Part shown: positions 17,815-26,693 of the stretch, piece after piece
Numbering within the stretch: position 1 is the stretch's first letter
Layout: each line of letters begins with the position of its first letter
Source of the DNA: Bacteroides acidifaciens
GTDB lineage: Bacteria; Bacteroidota; Bacteroidia; Bacteroidales; Bacteroidaceae
NCBI RefSeq assembly: GCF_024623065.1
Contig: NZ_JANJZR010000001.1
Span: 1-64,000 of the forward strand
DNA: 64,000 nucleotides
Direction of reading: 5' to 3'
Made by a program: the position numbers and the translations under genes
Notes under the pieces: model-generated
What the model was told of the DNA's origin: nothing
Databases searched by the model: none
What the model saw: only the letters and a program-made list of their open reading frames with translations

Positions 17815-19707
17815 TTATTCCAAATAAGTATATCCGTAAAGCCCCGAACGATAGTTGGAAAGGAATTCTTTTCCTTCTTCCAACGAAATCTTTCCTTCTT
17901 TCACTGATTTCGTAACCCAAGTTTCGAGCGTACGTACCAGTTTCTTCGGATTATACTGTACATAGTCCAATACCTCCGCTACCGTTTCTCCGTCGATAAT
18001 CTGTTCGATATTATATCCTTTCTCGTTCACAGAAACATGCACGGCATTCGTGTCGCCAAACAAGTTGTGCATATCTCCCAAGATTTCCTGATAAGCACCC
18101 ACCAGGAAAACAGCCACATAATAAGGTTCTGTTTTCTTCAGTGCATGTACAGGCAGATAATGAGCCACGTTACGGGTAGAGATAAAGTTGGCAATTTTGC
18201 CGTCCGAGTCGCAGGTAATATCTTGCAAGGTAGCCGAGCGTTCCGGCTTTTCATCCAGCCGTTGAATAGGCATAATCGGGAAAATCTGGTCAATAGCCCA
18301 AGAGTCAGGAAGAGACTGGAACAGCGAGAAGTTGCAGAAATACTTGTCCGCCAACAGTTTGGACAGTCCGCGGAATTCATCAGGCGCATGTTTCAATCCG
18401 CCGGCTATCTGATTAATCTCACGTGTGATAGACCAATACAGACGTTCGATTTGCGCACGGGTTTTCAAGTCCACAATTCCATGACTGAACAAATCCAATG
18501 CTTCTTCCCTAATCTGCTGAGCATCATGCCATGCTTCCAACATCTTGTTCTGATTCAGCGAATCCCAGATACTGTATAATTCCTGCACCAGTTCGTGCGC
18601 ATCGGGAGCTATTTCCTCCTCGTCATCCCATTCCGGCAAAGTAGCCGTTTCGAGCACTTCAAAGATAAGTACCGAATGGTGTGCTGTCAACGCACGTCCG
18701 CTTTCAGTAATAATATTCGGATGCGGGATACCGTTTTTGTCACTCACATCCACCAAAGTAGAGATAGAGTCGTTTACGTATTCCTGGATAGAATAGTTCA
18801 CGCTGCCCTCACTGTTTGACGAACGGGTTCCGTCATAATCGACTCCCAGTCCGCCGCCAATATCCACAAATTCGACATTGAATCCCATCGAATGAAGCTG
18901 CACATAGAACTGTGACGCTTCACGCAAAGCAGTCTTGATACGGCGAATCTTTGTCACCTGGCTACCAATATGGAAGTGAATCAGTTTCAGACAATCCTTC
19001 ATTCCTTTGCTTTCCAGAAAATCGAGTGCTTCGAGAAGCTCGCTGGAAGTCAGACCGAATTTGCTGGCATCACCGCCCGACTCCTCCCACTTGCCGCTAC
19101 CGGAAGAAGCCAGTTTGATACGGATACCGATATTAGGCTGTACATTAAGCTGCTTCGCCATCTTGGCAATCAACTTCAACTCGTTCATTTTCTCCACGAC
19201 GAGGAAGATACGCTTGCCCATCTTCTGAGCAAGCAACGCCAATTCAATATAACTTTCGTCCTTATAACCGTTGCAGACAATCAATGAGTCGGAGTCCGTA
19301 TTGATGGCAATCACCGCATGAAGTTCCGGTTTGGAACCGGCCTCCAGTCCGAGGTTGAACTTCTTTCCGTGGCTGATAATCTCTTCCACCACGGGGCGCA
19401 TCTGATTGACCTTAATCGGATAGATAATAAAGTTTTGGGCCTTATAACCATATTCTTCCGCCGCCTGCTTGAAACAGGACGACATTTTTTCGATACGGTT
19501 GTCCAGAATATCCGGAAAACGCACCAGCATGGGAGATGCCACATCGCGCAGCTGCAACTCATCGACCAGTTCTTTCAAATCGACAGCCACTCCATCCTTA
19601 CGCGGTGTAACAACAACATGACCTTTGTCATTAATACCAAAGTACGAGGTACCCCAACCTGTGATGTTGTAGAGCTCCTCAGAATCTTCAATACGCCACT
19701 TTCTCAT
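17815..19707 (-). CDS. speA: Biosynthetic arginine decarboxylase
   Basis: A 630-residue PLP enzyme making agmatine from arginine, the first step of polyamine synthesis in this phylum. The PLP lysine is K99 in IIYPIKVNQ. The alpha/beta barrel carries HFHIGSQ and the glycine loop VDIGGGLGVDYDGT, and the C-terminal barrel holds the conserved TITESGRALTAHHS-like segment (NIITESGRALTAHHS). Length is right for SpeA of the large bacterial type. ATG 19707 is chosen over an upstream ATG at 19749 because MRKWRIEDSEELYN is the usual start. Pairing with argB links arginine synthesis and use. Confidence 0.95.
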   Translation of the reverse strand: MRKWRIEDSEELYNITGWGTSYFGINDKGHVVVTPRKDGVAVDLKELVDELQLRDVASPMLVRFPDILDNRIEKMSSCFKQAAEEYGYKAQNFIIYPIKVNQMRPVVEEIISHGKKFNLGLEAGSKPELHAVIAINTDSDSLIVCNGYKDESYIELALLAQKMGKRIFLVVEKMNELKLIAKMAKQLNVQPNIGIRIKLASSGSGKWEESGGDASKFGLTSSELLEALDFLESKGMKDCLKLIHFHIGSQVTKIRRIKTALREASQFYVQLHSMGFNVEFVDIGGGLGVDYDGTRSSNSEGSVNYSIQEYVNDSISTLVDVSDKNGIPHPNIITESGRALTAHHSVLIFEVLETATLPEWDDEEEIAPDAHELVQELYSIWDSLNQNKMLEAWHDAQQIREEALDLFSHGIVDLKTRAQIERLYWSITREINQIAGGLKHAPDEFRGLSKLLADKYFCNFSLFQSLPDSWAIDQIFPIMPIQRLDEKPERSATLQDITCDSDGKIANFISTRNVAHYLPVHALKKTEPYYVAVFLVGAYQEILGDMHNLFGDTNAVHVSVNEKGYNIEQIIDGETVAEVLDYVQYNPKKLVRTLETWVTKSVKEGKISLEEGKEFLSNYRSGLYGYTYLE

Positions 19708-19777
19708 TTTTCTGTAATTCGGTGTTTTTAGTAAATAATAGGACGGCAAAAATACAGATTAATCTACATGTCGCCAA

Positions 19778-20848
19778 TTAATCGGACACAATTTCTTTCA
19801 ATCGGTCTGTATATCCGCTATTTCCGTTACGGGCATCATATCTCTGTGCCAGTTCCATCGCCTGCTGATAGAAATAATCGCGAAGCTCGGAAACGACATA
19901 AACTCCGTCCGCACGATAAAGAGGAAACTCTTCCGGCAAAGAGAGCTGTACTTCCTGGCAGTCTGCATATTTCAAGGTTTCCACCATGTCGCACGAGAAA
20001 CGATACCTCTTCAGCAAATTGCTGCGCAAGCTCCAGTCCGTGCAACGTTCTACATATTCCCAGCTCCTTTCCGGTTTCGTCATCATATTATAAGCGATAA
20101 ACAGTCCCATGTATGACAATAGATACTCATCCTTTTCTCTTCCCGCCAGTCCTTCTTCGGCACGTGCGCACATATCGGCGGCAATCTCCGGCTTGCCGGC
20201 TTTCTGTGCATAGTAAGAAAGTTTCAGATAGGCACGCAAGTTTGCTTCATAGCAGGTCACCTGCTTGTTAATCAACGGCTGCGCCCGACTGTAAGCCTCA
20301 TCAAACTGTCCCGTCTCCAGATAATAATCCAGCATAAAGTTCAGTTCACAGGCTTCACACGACTGGTCGTCTATCTTCTCTGCCAACATCTTGTCGATAT
20401 ATTCTTTCGCCTTGTCATACTGCCGCATCCTGACACATTCTACCGACCAGCGATGGTAATAAGTCCGCAAAGAATACCCGTTCCGCAAAATACGGGTCTT
20501 ATAATCTTCGCCCACTGCATTCACCTGTTCCATCGGAATATCCGGCACATCGAACGTGCAGGCCCATATCCACTTATACTTCCACAGCAAATCATCCTCT
20601 TTGATAATGTCCTTGTGATTCTCATAATCATCCAGAATTTTAGAGAATACGGCAATCTCTTCCGTATCTGCCGAAAGCAGATTCAGTTCATAAATAAGGT
20701 CGAGACGCATCTCCGTAGCCCATTCCACATCTTCATTCTCGTCCGCAATGCGAATCGCCTCTTTCAGCAGGTTTGCTTTCTCCCGAGGACGCAGACTGTC
20801 GTTTTGAGTCTGCAACAGCAGTTTTTGTATCTCAAGTGTGTATCTCAT
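19778..20848 (-). CDS. Helical-repeat (TPR-like) protein, unknown function
   Basis: A 356-residue cytoplasmic protein with no signal peptide or membrane helix. The composition and heptad-like helices (DEAYSRAQPLINKQVTCYEANLRAYLKLSYYAQKAGKPEIAADMCARAEEGLA across residues about 190-240, each piece a helix-turn-helix pair) suggest TPR or TPR-like repeats, but no repeat matches the canonical consensus closely. It ends the three-gene run Sel1 protein, Hsp90-like protein, this gene, with only 10 nt between it and the Hsp90-like stop. TPR proteins are frequent Hsp90 partners in eukaryotes; a similar pairing here is inference. Confidence 0.75.
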   Translation of the reverse strand: MRYTLEIQKLLLQTQNDSLRPREKANLLKEAIRIADENEDVEWATEMRLDLIYELNLLSADTEEIAVFSKILDDYENHKDIIKEDDLLWKYKWIWACTFDVPDIPMEQVNAVGEDYKTRILRNGYSLRTYYHRWSVECVRMRQYDKAKEYIDKMLAEKIDDQSCEACELNFMLDYYLETGQFDEAYSRAQPLINKQVTCYEANLRAYLKLSYYAQKAGKPEIAADMCARAEEGLAGREKDEYLLSYMGLFIAYNMMTKPERSWEYVERCTDWSLRSNLLKRYRFSCDMVETLKYADCQEVQLSLPEEFPLYRADGVYVVSELRDYFYQQAMELAQRYDARNGNSGYTDRLKEIVSD

Positions 20849-20858
20849 ATTCTTTCAA

Positions 20859-22625
20859 TTAATTCAGGAAGTTAATAAAATCATTCATTTTTGATGTCAT
20901 CAGTTCGCTGAGCGAATGGTTGAAGAGTTCCATTTCCTCGCTGTTCACCGGATATTTCCCTTGAAGGAGCGACTGCACATACAATATATGCACCACGTGC
21001 TGAAACATCTTATTATCTCCTTGTATTTGCAGCAAAGTCCGCACCATCTCATTGTCGGCATTGAACGTCAACGTAGGCGGAATCTGCTTTGCGGCATTCA
21101 CCGAACCCAGCACGGCAGCCAGCGGATTATTAGCACTCTTCGTTGTATTCTCCTTCTCCTCAGCTACAAATATCACCGGAATATCCACCGGCGTGAAATG
21201 CTTCAAACGGCAGACGCAGCCAAAACGCTTCAACAGTTCATTCACCTTCGTCTCAAAAGTCTGAAACTCCATCCTGGGCTCCACTTCTCCAAACTGTTCC
21301 AGCAGCCGCGAAGGAGAAATTTCATCCAGCGTCAGTTCCGGATTCAAGCGAACATATTTTCTCAACAACGTTTCATCAAACGTATAGGCTGCATTCACTA
21401 CCAGCCACCCTTGCGCGCCGGCGATACGCCGCACTTGCCGGAAATCTTCCAGATTCCGGGTAAAGCATATCACATTGCCCGCCGAACGGATGCTTCCAAA
21501 GCTACGTATCCCCTTATTTGTCTCAAAAGGAAGATAATCCATAAACAAACGGAGCAACTCATTGTCTTCCGAAGCAATCGCCTTGATATGGAAGTGATGA
21601 ACATCCATTATCTTATTGAACATGGTGCGGTTATTCTGCACCAGTCCCCGCAAATAATCCTTGATAGCCGCTCCAATCTCCTTACGGGCGTCCTTCAGCA
21701 AATCATTGCTCACCAAAGACTCCCGCGAAGCGGTAGACAACAGTCCGTCCGCATTCACCAGACAGCGGATAAAGAATGCCCACGGTGGCAACAGATTGCA
21801 ATCGTCCTCGCTCAGCAGCATACGTTTCAGATATACCTTGTGCGAATTGCGCACGGAAAACTGCGTACGGAAAGGCAAGACGTAAAGCACTCCTTCCACC
21901 CGTCCGCTTTCGGTACGTATCCTGAAAGCATCAAGGGCAGACGACTGGAAAGCCTTCACTCCATAGTCGAGCAACTCCTTACGGGTCGCTTTCGGGTCGA
22001 GCCAGACAGGCGAAGGTGTATTCACCAGCTCCTCTTCACCTTGATGATGCAGATAAATGGGATAAGGCAACACCTCTCCATAATTGACCAGTATCTTCTT
22101 GAACATCTCATATTCAAAAAGATGCATCCAGTCACTTTTGGGATGCAACACCACCTGCGAACCGATTGACTGCTCATCGTCAGACAAAGTCAGCTCGTAC
22201 GTGCCGTCCACCCTTCCACACCAGCGGACAGCCTGTCCGCCCATTGCAGAGCGGCTTTCCACCAGAATCTCATTGGTCACCACAAAACAAGATAACAGTC
22301 CGATACCGAACCTGCCTATAAAGTCATCCGCATCGGGCGTATCCCGTTTCGAGCTTTCTCCGATAATAGTAAGGAAGCGGTGCACTTCCTCTTCTTTCAA
22401 CCCGATTCCATTATCGCGGAATATCACTGTTTTATCATCATTCAAGAAGACATCAATGCGCCCGGCATAGTTCTCGTCAATATTGCGCAGTGCCGTGATG
22501 GCATCTACGCAATTCTGTAATAATTCCCGGACAAAAGTATTCGGATTACTATAAATATGTTCCGACAACAGGGCAATCATCCCCTTCAGGTTGACCTGGA
22601 ACAAATTATTTCCTTCTTTCTCCAT
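20859..22625 (-). CDS. Divergent Hsp90-like GHKL ATPase
   Basis: A 588-residue protein with an Hsp90-type nucleotide-binding domain. Bergerat motifs are intact: E34 and N38 in RELLQNCVDA, DNGIG at 81-85, and GRFGIGLLSCF from 114. A middle domain follows (YLKRMLLSEDDCNLLPPWAFF near 265-285, then VDSxxLPLNxSRE-like NADGLLSTASRESLV). The C-terminal third does not resemble the HtpG dimerisation domain and the protein is about 40-90 residues shorter than usual HtpG, so it is probably a paralogue and not the housekeeping chaperone. It lies between the Sel1 and TPR-like genes, 9-10 nt from each. Confidence 0.86.
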   Translation of the reverse strand: MEKEGNNLFQVNLKGMIALLSEHIYSNPNTFVRELLQNCVDAITALRNIDENYAGRIDVFLNDDKTVIFRDNGIGLKEEEVHRFLTIIGESSKRDTPDADDFIGRFGIGLLSCFVVTNEILVESRSAMGGQAVRWCGRVDGTYELTLSDDEQSIGSQVVLHPKSDWMHLFEYEMFKKILVNYGEVLPYPIYLHHQGEEELVNTPSPVWLDPKATRKELLDYGVKAFQSSALDAFRIRTESGRVEGVLYVLPFRTQFSVRNSHKVYLKRMLLSEDDCNLLPPWAFFIRCLVNADGLLSTASRESLVSNDLLKDARKEIGAAIKDYLRGLVQNNRTMFNKIMDVHHFHIKAIASEDNELLRLFMDYLPFETNKGIRSFGSIRSAGNVICFTRNLEDFRQVRRIAGAQGWLVVNAAYTFDETLLRKYVRLNPELTLDEISPSRLLEQFGEVEPRMEFQTFETKVNELLKRFGCVCRLKHFTPVDIPVIFVAEEKENTTKSANNPLAAVLGSVNAAKQIPPTLTFNADNEMVRTLLQIQGDNKMFQHVVHILYVQSLLQGKYPVNSEEMELFNHSLSELMTSKMNDFINFLN

Positions 22626-22634
22626 GTTTCTTTT

Positions 22635-25136
22635 CTATTTTCTCCTTCTTCCGGTGATTTTCAGCGCTTTCTCGTTGCCGTTCTCGGCTGCCTTTTCAAA
22701 CCACTCCATAGCAATCTCGTCATTTTCCTCAACGCCATTTCCCATCAGATAGGCGTTTCCAAGTTCAAACTGCGCTTTATCATTATTCTTTTCGGCAGCT
22801 TTCATCAACCATTGTATCGCCGTTTCCGGGTCGGGCGTGCAACCCTCACCGTACATCAGCATCTTGCCAAGGTAATAAGTAGCACCGACATTCTCGTGCC
22901 CTGCCGCATCCGTAAACCAGCGGTATGCTTCGGCGTAATTCTCCTTCACACCTACCCCGTTATAATAGCAAAGCCCTGTACGATACATACTCGTCACATT
23001 TCCGCTATCCGCAGCCAGTGTGTAATATTTAAAGGCTTCCGTCTCGTTATCTTCCACCCCGATACCCATCTCGTAGCAGATACCCAGTCCTTCGCTGTAC
23101 CATTCATATTCATCGGCCGCTCTCTTGAAATACGAGTAAGCCTTCTCCGACTCATTCAAGCTGTCATAATCATACAGGTAATACTCGCCTATACGTATCA
23201 TAGCCATAGGAACCTCATTGGCAACCGCCTTTTCGTACCATTCCACAGCTTTCTTGTTATCTTCCAGACAGGAGCCGTAACCGAAAAAGTTGTACTCTCC
23301 CATTTTGAACTGTGCATAGCCATAATTCTGCTCCGCCGCCTGCGTCATGTACTCTACAGCCTTTTGCGGGTTCTCTTCCACTCCGTTGCCGTTCTCATAA
23401 GCCAGTCCCAACTCAGTCAGACAACGGGATTCATTCTTTTCCGCACCTTTGGAGAAGCACTCAAGCGCCTTATCGAAGTCTTCTTCCGTACCGATACCAT
23501 GCTTATAGCAACGTCCCAATGCGAAAACCGCATCCATATCACCTGCTTCAGCAGCTTTTACATACCACCCGAAAGCCTCTTCCAGTCGCGCTTCACCAAG
23601 GACACCTTTTTCCAGATAAAACCCTACACGGAACATCGCATAAGGATACTCCTCACCGGCAGCCTTGCTACAGAGTTCAAAAGCCTTTTCATAACTCTTC
23701 TCTACCCCGTCACCGTTCTCATACAAGAACGACAACTCTATCAAAGCAAAGCAGGACCCCAACTCAGCCGCTTTTTCATAATATTCTCTTGATTTCACGG
23801 CATCCGTTACACCGCTATACCCGTTTGCCAGATAAAGCGCCGCACGGCAGTATCCATCGGCATTCTCCATCGAAGCCGCTTTCTCATAACACTCCATCGC
23901 CTTGACATAATCCGGTTTTTCGGATAAGAAACCGCGTTCATACATCCATCCTAAACGATAGGCTGCATTTCCCGAACCTAGTTCGACCGCTTTCTCCAGC
24001 AACTCTTTCGCACGGTTCATGTCTTCTTCCACCAGGTCACCGTTGAAGTAAACAATTGCCAATCCTTCAATACCTGCGACATAATCACCTTCCACACAAC
24101 GGTCGAGACACATCAGTCCGCGCTCCACATTCTTATAGTCATCACTGTATAGGTAAATCAACGCCAACTCATACGCACTATACAGTTCGCAATAGAGCAT
24201 CCCCTTTTCCAGCCATTCAATCGCCTTAGGCATATCCTGCCACTCTTCTTCCTGGTAATTATATCCCAGGAAATTAGCAGCCGACCATACACCGGCATGC
24301 CAAGCCTTTTCCCAAAGTTCAAAGCCCAGTTCTTTCGGTTTGCCCAGTTCCGGATAACGGAAATAAAGCGTAGCCAGATTTTTAAGAGTATATAGATTCG
24401 GAACTATCTCCAAAGATTTCTCATAATAAGCGGCTTCTTCTGCCACACCGCCTTCTTCCCGGTCGAGCGCATCTCCCAGCGCAGCATAAGTATGGGCACG
24501 CAAACGATGTCCTTCAGGCAGTTCTTCCAATAATTCCTTACGTATCTGCAAGGCTTTTTCCTTATTTCCTGTGAATTCCTCAGCAAACGCACGATAATGC
24601 TTTCCCCATAGCAAAGCTTCGGGCGAAGATAGAGCTGCAAAGCGGCGTTCACCTTCTTCCTTATCCTGTTCACAATAAAATCCCATGAATTTCCAATAGG
24701 CAACGGTTGCTTCCGCTTCCGCCCAGCCCATATCGGCAGCTTTCTCGTAGTAAGGGAATAAAAAACTCATATCGCGCTTTCCATAACGGGCTTCAGAATA
24801 TTTGGCACCTTTCTGCGCCCATCCCGCACCACTGAACACAGCCACACGGTCGCATACCTGCATCACCTTCTCCCACCAAAACTCATACTCTTCTTCGTTG
24901 AGACCGACCTCGACATTACAGTCGAACGCACTGAATATCAGTTCGAAGAAATCTTCTGTCAGTGTCTCGTCTTCGCAGGTGTCCAAAGCATACTCGCACA
25001 CAGCCAATGCTTCCCACCAGTTTTCAGTATTTAGTAATGACGTCGTTGTGTATTGCGGAAACCATGCCGCAGCAGGTTTTCCCGAAGTCTTAATCTTGGC
25101 AGATAATCTCTCAAAATTCTCTTTTAATGTTTCCAT
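22635..25136 (-). CDS. Sel1-repeat protein
   Basis: A 833-residue protein built mostly of Sel1-like (SLR) repeats, about 36 residues each, from about residue 260 to the end. Clear units read ADSGNVTSMYRTGLCYYNGVG, and AAENGNEKALKI closes the protein. No signal peptide is seen, so it is predicted to be cytoplasmic. Sel1 repeats form alpha-solenoids that bind proteins. ATG 25136 (METLKENFERL) is preferred over a longer frame to 25193. It is the first gene of the unit with the Hsp90-like and TPR-like genes, suggesting a scaffold or client adaptor; that role is inference. Confidence 0.88.
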   Translation of the reverse strand: METLKENFERLSAKIKTSGKPAAAWFPQYTTTSLLNTENWWEALAVCEYALDTCEDETLTEDFFELIFSAFDCNVEVGLNEEEYEFWWEKVMQVCDRVAVFSGAGWAQKGAKYSEARYGKRDMSFLFPYYEKAADMGWAEAEATVAYWKFMGFYCEQDKEEGERRFAALSSPEALLWGKHYRAFAEEFTGNKEKALQIRKELLEELPEGHRLRAHTYAALGDALDREEGGVAEEAAYYEKSLEIVPNLYTLKNLATLYFRYPELGKPKELGFELWEKAWHAGVWSAANFLGYNYQEEEWQDMPKAIEWLEKGMLYCELYSAYELALIYLYSDDYKNVERGLMCLDRCVEGDYVAGIEGLAIVYFNGDLVEEDMNRAKELLEKAVELGSGNAAYRLGWMYERGFLSEKPDYVKAMECYEKAASMENADGYCRAALYLANGYSGVTDAVKSREYYEKAAELGSCFALIELSFLYENGDGVEKSYEKAFELCSKAAGEEYPYAMFRVGFYLEKGVLGEARLEEAFGWYVKAAEAGDMDAVFALGRCYKHGIGTEEDFDKALECFSKGAEKNESRCLTELGLAYENGNGVEENPQKAVEYMTQAAEQNYGYAQFKMGEYNFFGYGSCLEDNKKAVEWYEKAVANEVPMAMIRIGEYYLYDYDSLNESEKAYSYFKRAADEYEWYSEGLGICYEMGIGVEDNETEAFKYYTLAADSGNVTSMYRTGLCYYNGVGVKENYAEAYRWFTDAAGHENVGATYYLGKMLMYGEGCTPDPETAIQWLMKAAEKNNDKAQFELGNAYLMGNGVEENDEIAMEWFEKAAENGNEKALKITGRRRK

Positions 25137-25254
25137 ATATAGTTTTACCTTGTTTTTTGAATAAAAAATCTCGTAACGAGCGGCAAGGTACAAATATTGA
25201 CCGAATGAACAAACAAGAGAACCCTAAAATATTCCCTGACAACAAAATCTAATT

Positions 25255-25782
25255 TTAGAATCCGAGAAGTTGCTGCAAACGTCGGACGGAAGCATCTATC
25301 TGCCAACGGTCTTCCAACTCGTCTGCATTAAAGATATATTGCGCCTGAGTATAGAAAGGAGCGCGTTTCTCCAACGCCTGCACAATGAACGCTTTCAGTT
25401 CGTCATCCTCTTTTCCCTGAAGAATAGGACGCTGTTGTTTGGCTACACGCAAGCGTCTGAACAGTACATCCGGATGCACATCGAGGAAAACCGTCTTTCC
25501 CATCCGGTTCATAAATTCCATGTTATCAAAAAAACAAGGCGCCCCACCTCCCGTAGAAATTACCACATTCTCAAACTCGGCTACTTCATGGAGCATGTTC
25601 CTCTCCAGTTCCCTGAATCCAGTTTCGCCTCGTTCGGTGAATAATTCTCCAATGGTTTTGTGAAAACGCTCTTCTATATACCAGTCCAAATCAATGAACG
25701 ATATATTCATTTGCCGGGCGAATGCTTTACCCAGCGTTGTTTTTCCGGCACCCATATAGCCGGTCAGGAAGATACGAACCAT
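25255..25782 (-). CDS. aroK: Shikimate kinase
   Basis: A 175-residue P-loop kinase that phosphorylates shikimate in the chorismate pathway. Walker A is GYMGAGKTT at residues about 8-16, the shikimate-binding aspartates are in FIDLDWYIEE, GGG lies in VISTGGGAPCF, and the lid has RPILQGK. Length is typical. It is a single gene whose promoter is overlapped by a perfect palindrome at 25785-25814. Confidence 0.94.
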   Translation of the reverse strand: MVRIFLTGYMGAGKTTLGKAFARQMNISFIDLDWYIEERFHKTIGELFTERGETGFRELERNMLHEVAEFENVVISTGGGAPCFFDNMEFMNRMGKTVFLDVHPDVLFRRLRVAKQQRPILQGKEDDELKAFIVQALEKRAPFYTQAQYIFNADELEDRWQIDASVRRLQQLLGF

Positions 25783-25784
25783 AG

Positions 25785-25814
25785 ATGACTAATTTTGCTC
25801 ACAAAATTAGTCAT
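25785..25814. promoter_or_regulatory. Palindrome overlapping the aroK promoter
   Basis: ATGACTAATTTTG (25785-25797) and its exact reverse complement (25802-25814) flank a 4-nt loop, a perfect 13-bp inverted repeat. Both arms contain TAATTTTG, a match to the -7 consensus TAnnTTTG, one on each strand. The minus-strand copy (25802-25809) is placed for aroK, 20 nt before its ATG. The structure could be an operator, a cruciform or an mRNA hairpin at the very 5' end. Confidence 0.6.
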
Positions 25815-25919
25815 TTAATAGATAACAGATACATGGATGACGGATAATTATTAGTTATCAGTTATGAATTTCTCTCTTTTACAATAAGTAACCCCTACCT
25901 TCCTTGTTCGGTTAGAGAA

Positions 25920-25927
25920 TATATTTG
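25920..25927 (+). promoter_or_regulatory. -7 box upstream of the RNase H gene
   Basis: TATATTTG fits TAnnTTTG and lies 49 nt before the ATG at 25977. No well-placed TTTG was found upstream. Confidence 0.5.
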
Positions 25928-25976
25928 TACCTTCGCACCGTCAATTCATTGACTACCTAATTTTATCGTCAAAAAA

Positions 25977-26612
25977 ATGGCAAAACAGAAATATTATGTA
26001 GTATGGGAAGGCGTCACGCCCGGGATTTACACCTCCTGGACGGATTGCCAGCTTCAAATCAAAGGATACGAAGCCGCCAAATACAAATCATTCGATACCC
26101 GTGAGGAAGCCGAACGGGCACTCTCCATGTCTCCTTACGCCTATATCGGCAAAAATGCGAAAGCCAAATCAAGCGGAGCAAAAGTATCTTCGGATACATT
26201 ACCGGCCTGCGTGATTGATAATAGCCTGGCAGTTGACGCCGCTTGCAGCGGCAATCCCGGACCGATGGAATATCGTGGCGTACACGTTGCCAGCCGGCAG
26301 CAAATCTTCCACTTCGGCCCGATGAAAGGGACGAACAATATAGGTGAGTTCCTCGCCATCGTGCACGGACTGGCCCTGCTAAAACAAAAAGGATTCGACA
26401 TGCCTATTTACAGTGACAGTGTCAATGCCATCAGTTGGGTACGCCAGAAAAAATGCAAGACCAAACTTCCCCGCACCGAAGAGACGGAGCAACTGTTTAT
26501 CTTAATAGAACGGGCGGAAAAATGGCTTCGGGAGAATACCTATACCACCCGTATCCTGAAATGGGAAACGAAAGAATGGGGAGAGATTCCGGCGGATTTC
26601 GGCAGAAAATAA
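25977..26612 (+). CDS. rnhA: Ribonuclease H with viroplasmin domain
   Basis: A 211-residue RNase HI that cleaves the RNA strand of RNA-DNA hybrids. Residues 1-47 are a caulimovirus-viroplasmin-type hybrid-binding domain (KYYVVWEGVTPGIYTSW, KGYEAAKYKSF). The RNase H fold follows from about 72: the first catalytic Asp in AVDAACSGNPG, the Glu in NNIGEFLAIVHGL and the second Asp in PIYSDSVNAISW. The C-terminal Asp is in the final helix region (PADFGRK). The first catalytic motif reads VDAACSGNPG where most enzymes have DGSxxGNPG. It is monocistronic. Confidence 0.9.
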   Translation: MAKQKYYVVWEGVTPGIYTSWTDCQLQIKGYEAAKYKSFDTREEAERALSMSPYAYIGKNAKAKSSGAKVSSDTLPACVIDNSLAVDAACSGNPGPMEYRGVHVASRQQIFHFGPMKGTNNIGEFLAIVHGLALLKQKGFDMPIYSDSVNAISWVRQKKCKTKLPRTEETEQLFILIERAEKWLRENTYTTRILKWETKEWGEIPADFGRK

Positions 26613-26645
26613 GAAAATCAAACCAAATTCACTCAAATATATTCC

Positions 26646-26653
26646 TATCTTTG
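26646..26653 (+). promoter_or_regulatory. -7 box upstream of the ArnT-like gene
   Basis: TATCTTTG, a full match to TAnnTTTG, 40 nt before the ATG at 26694. Confidence 0.55.
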
Positions 26654-26693
26654 AGCACTGAAAGTTTTTATATCTAACACATATTATAAACAT

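Noticed and set aside
20916..22169. A 417-codon plus-strand frame opposite the Hsp90-like gene.
   Set aside because: Antisense to intact Bergerat motifs, with no start context or domain.
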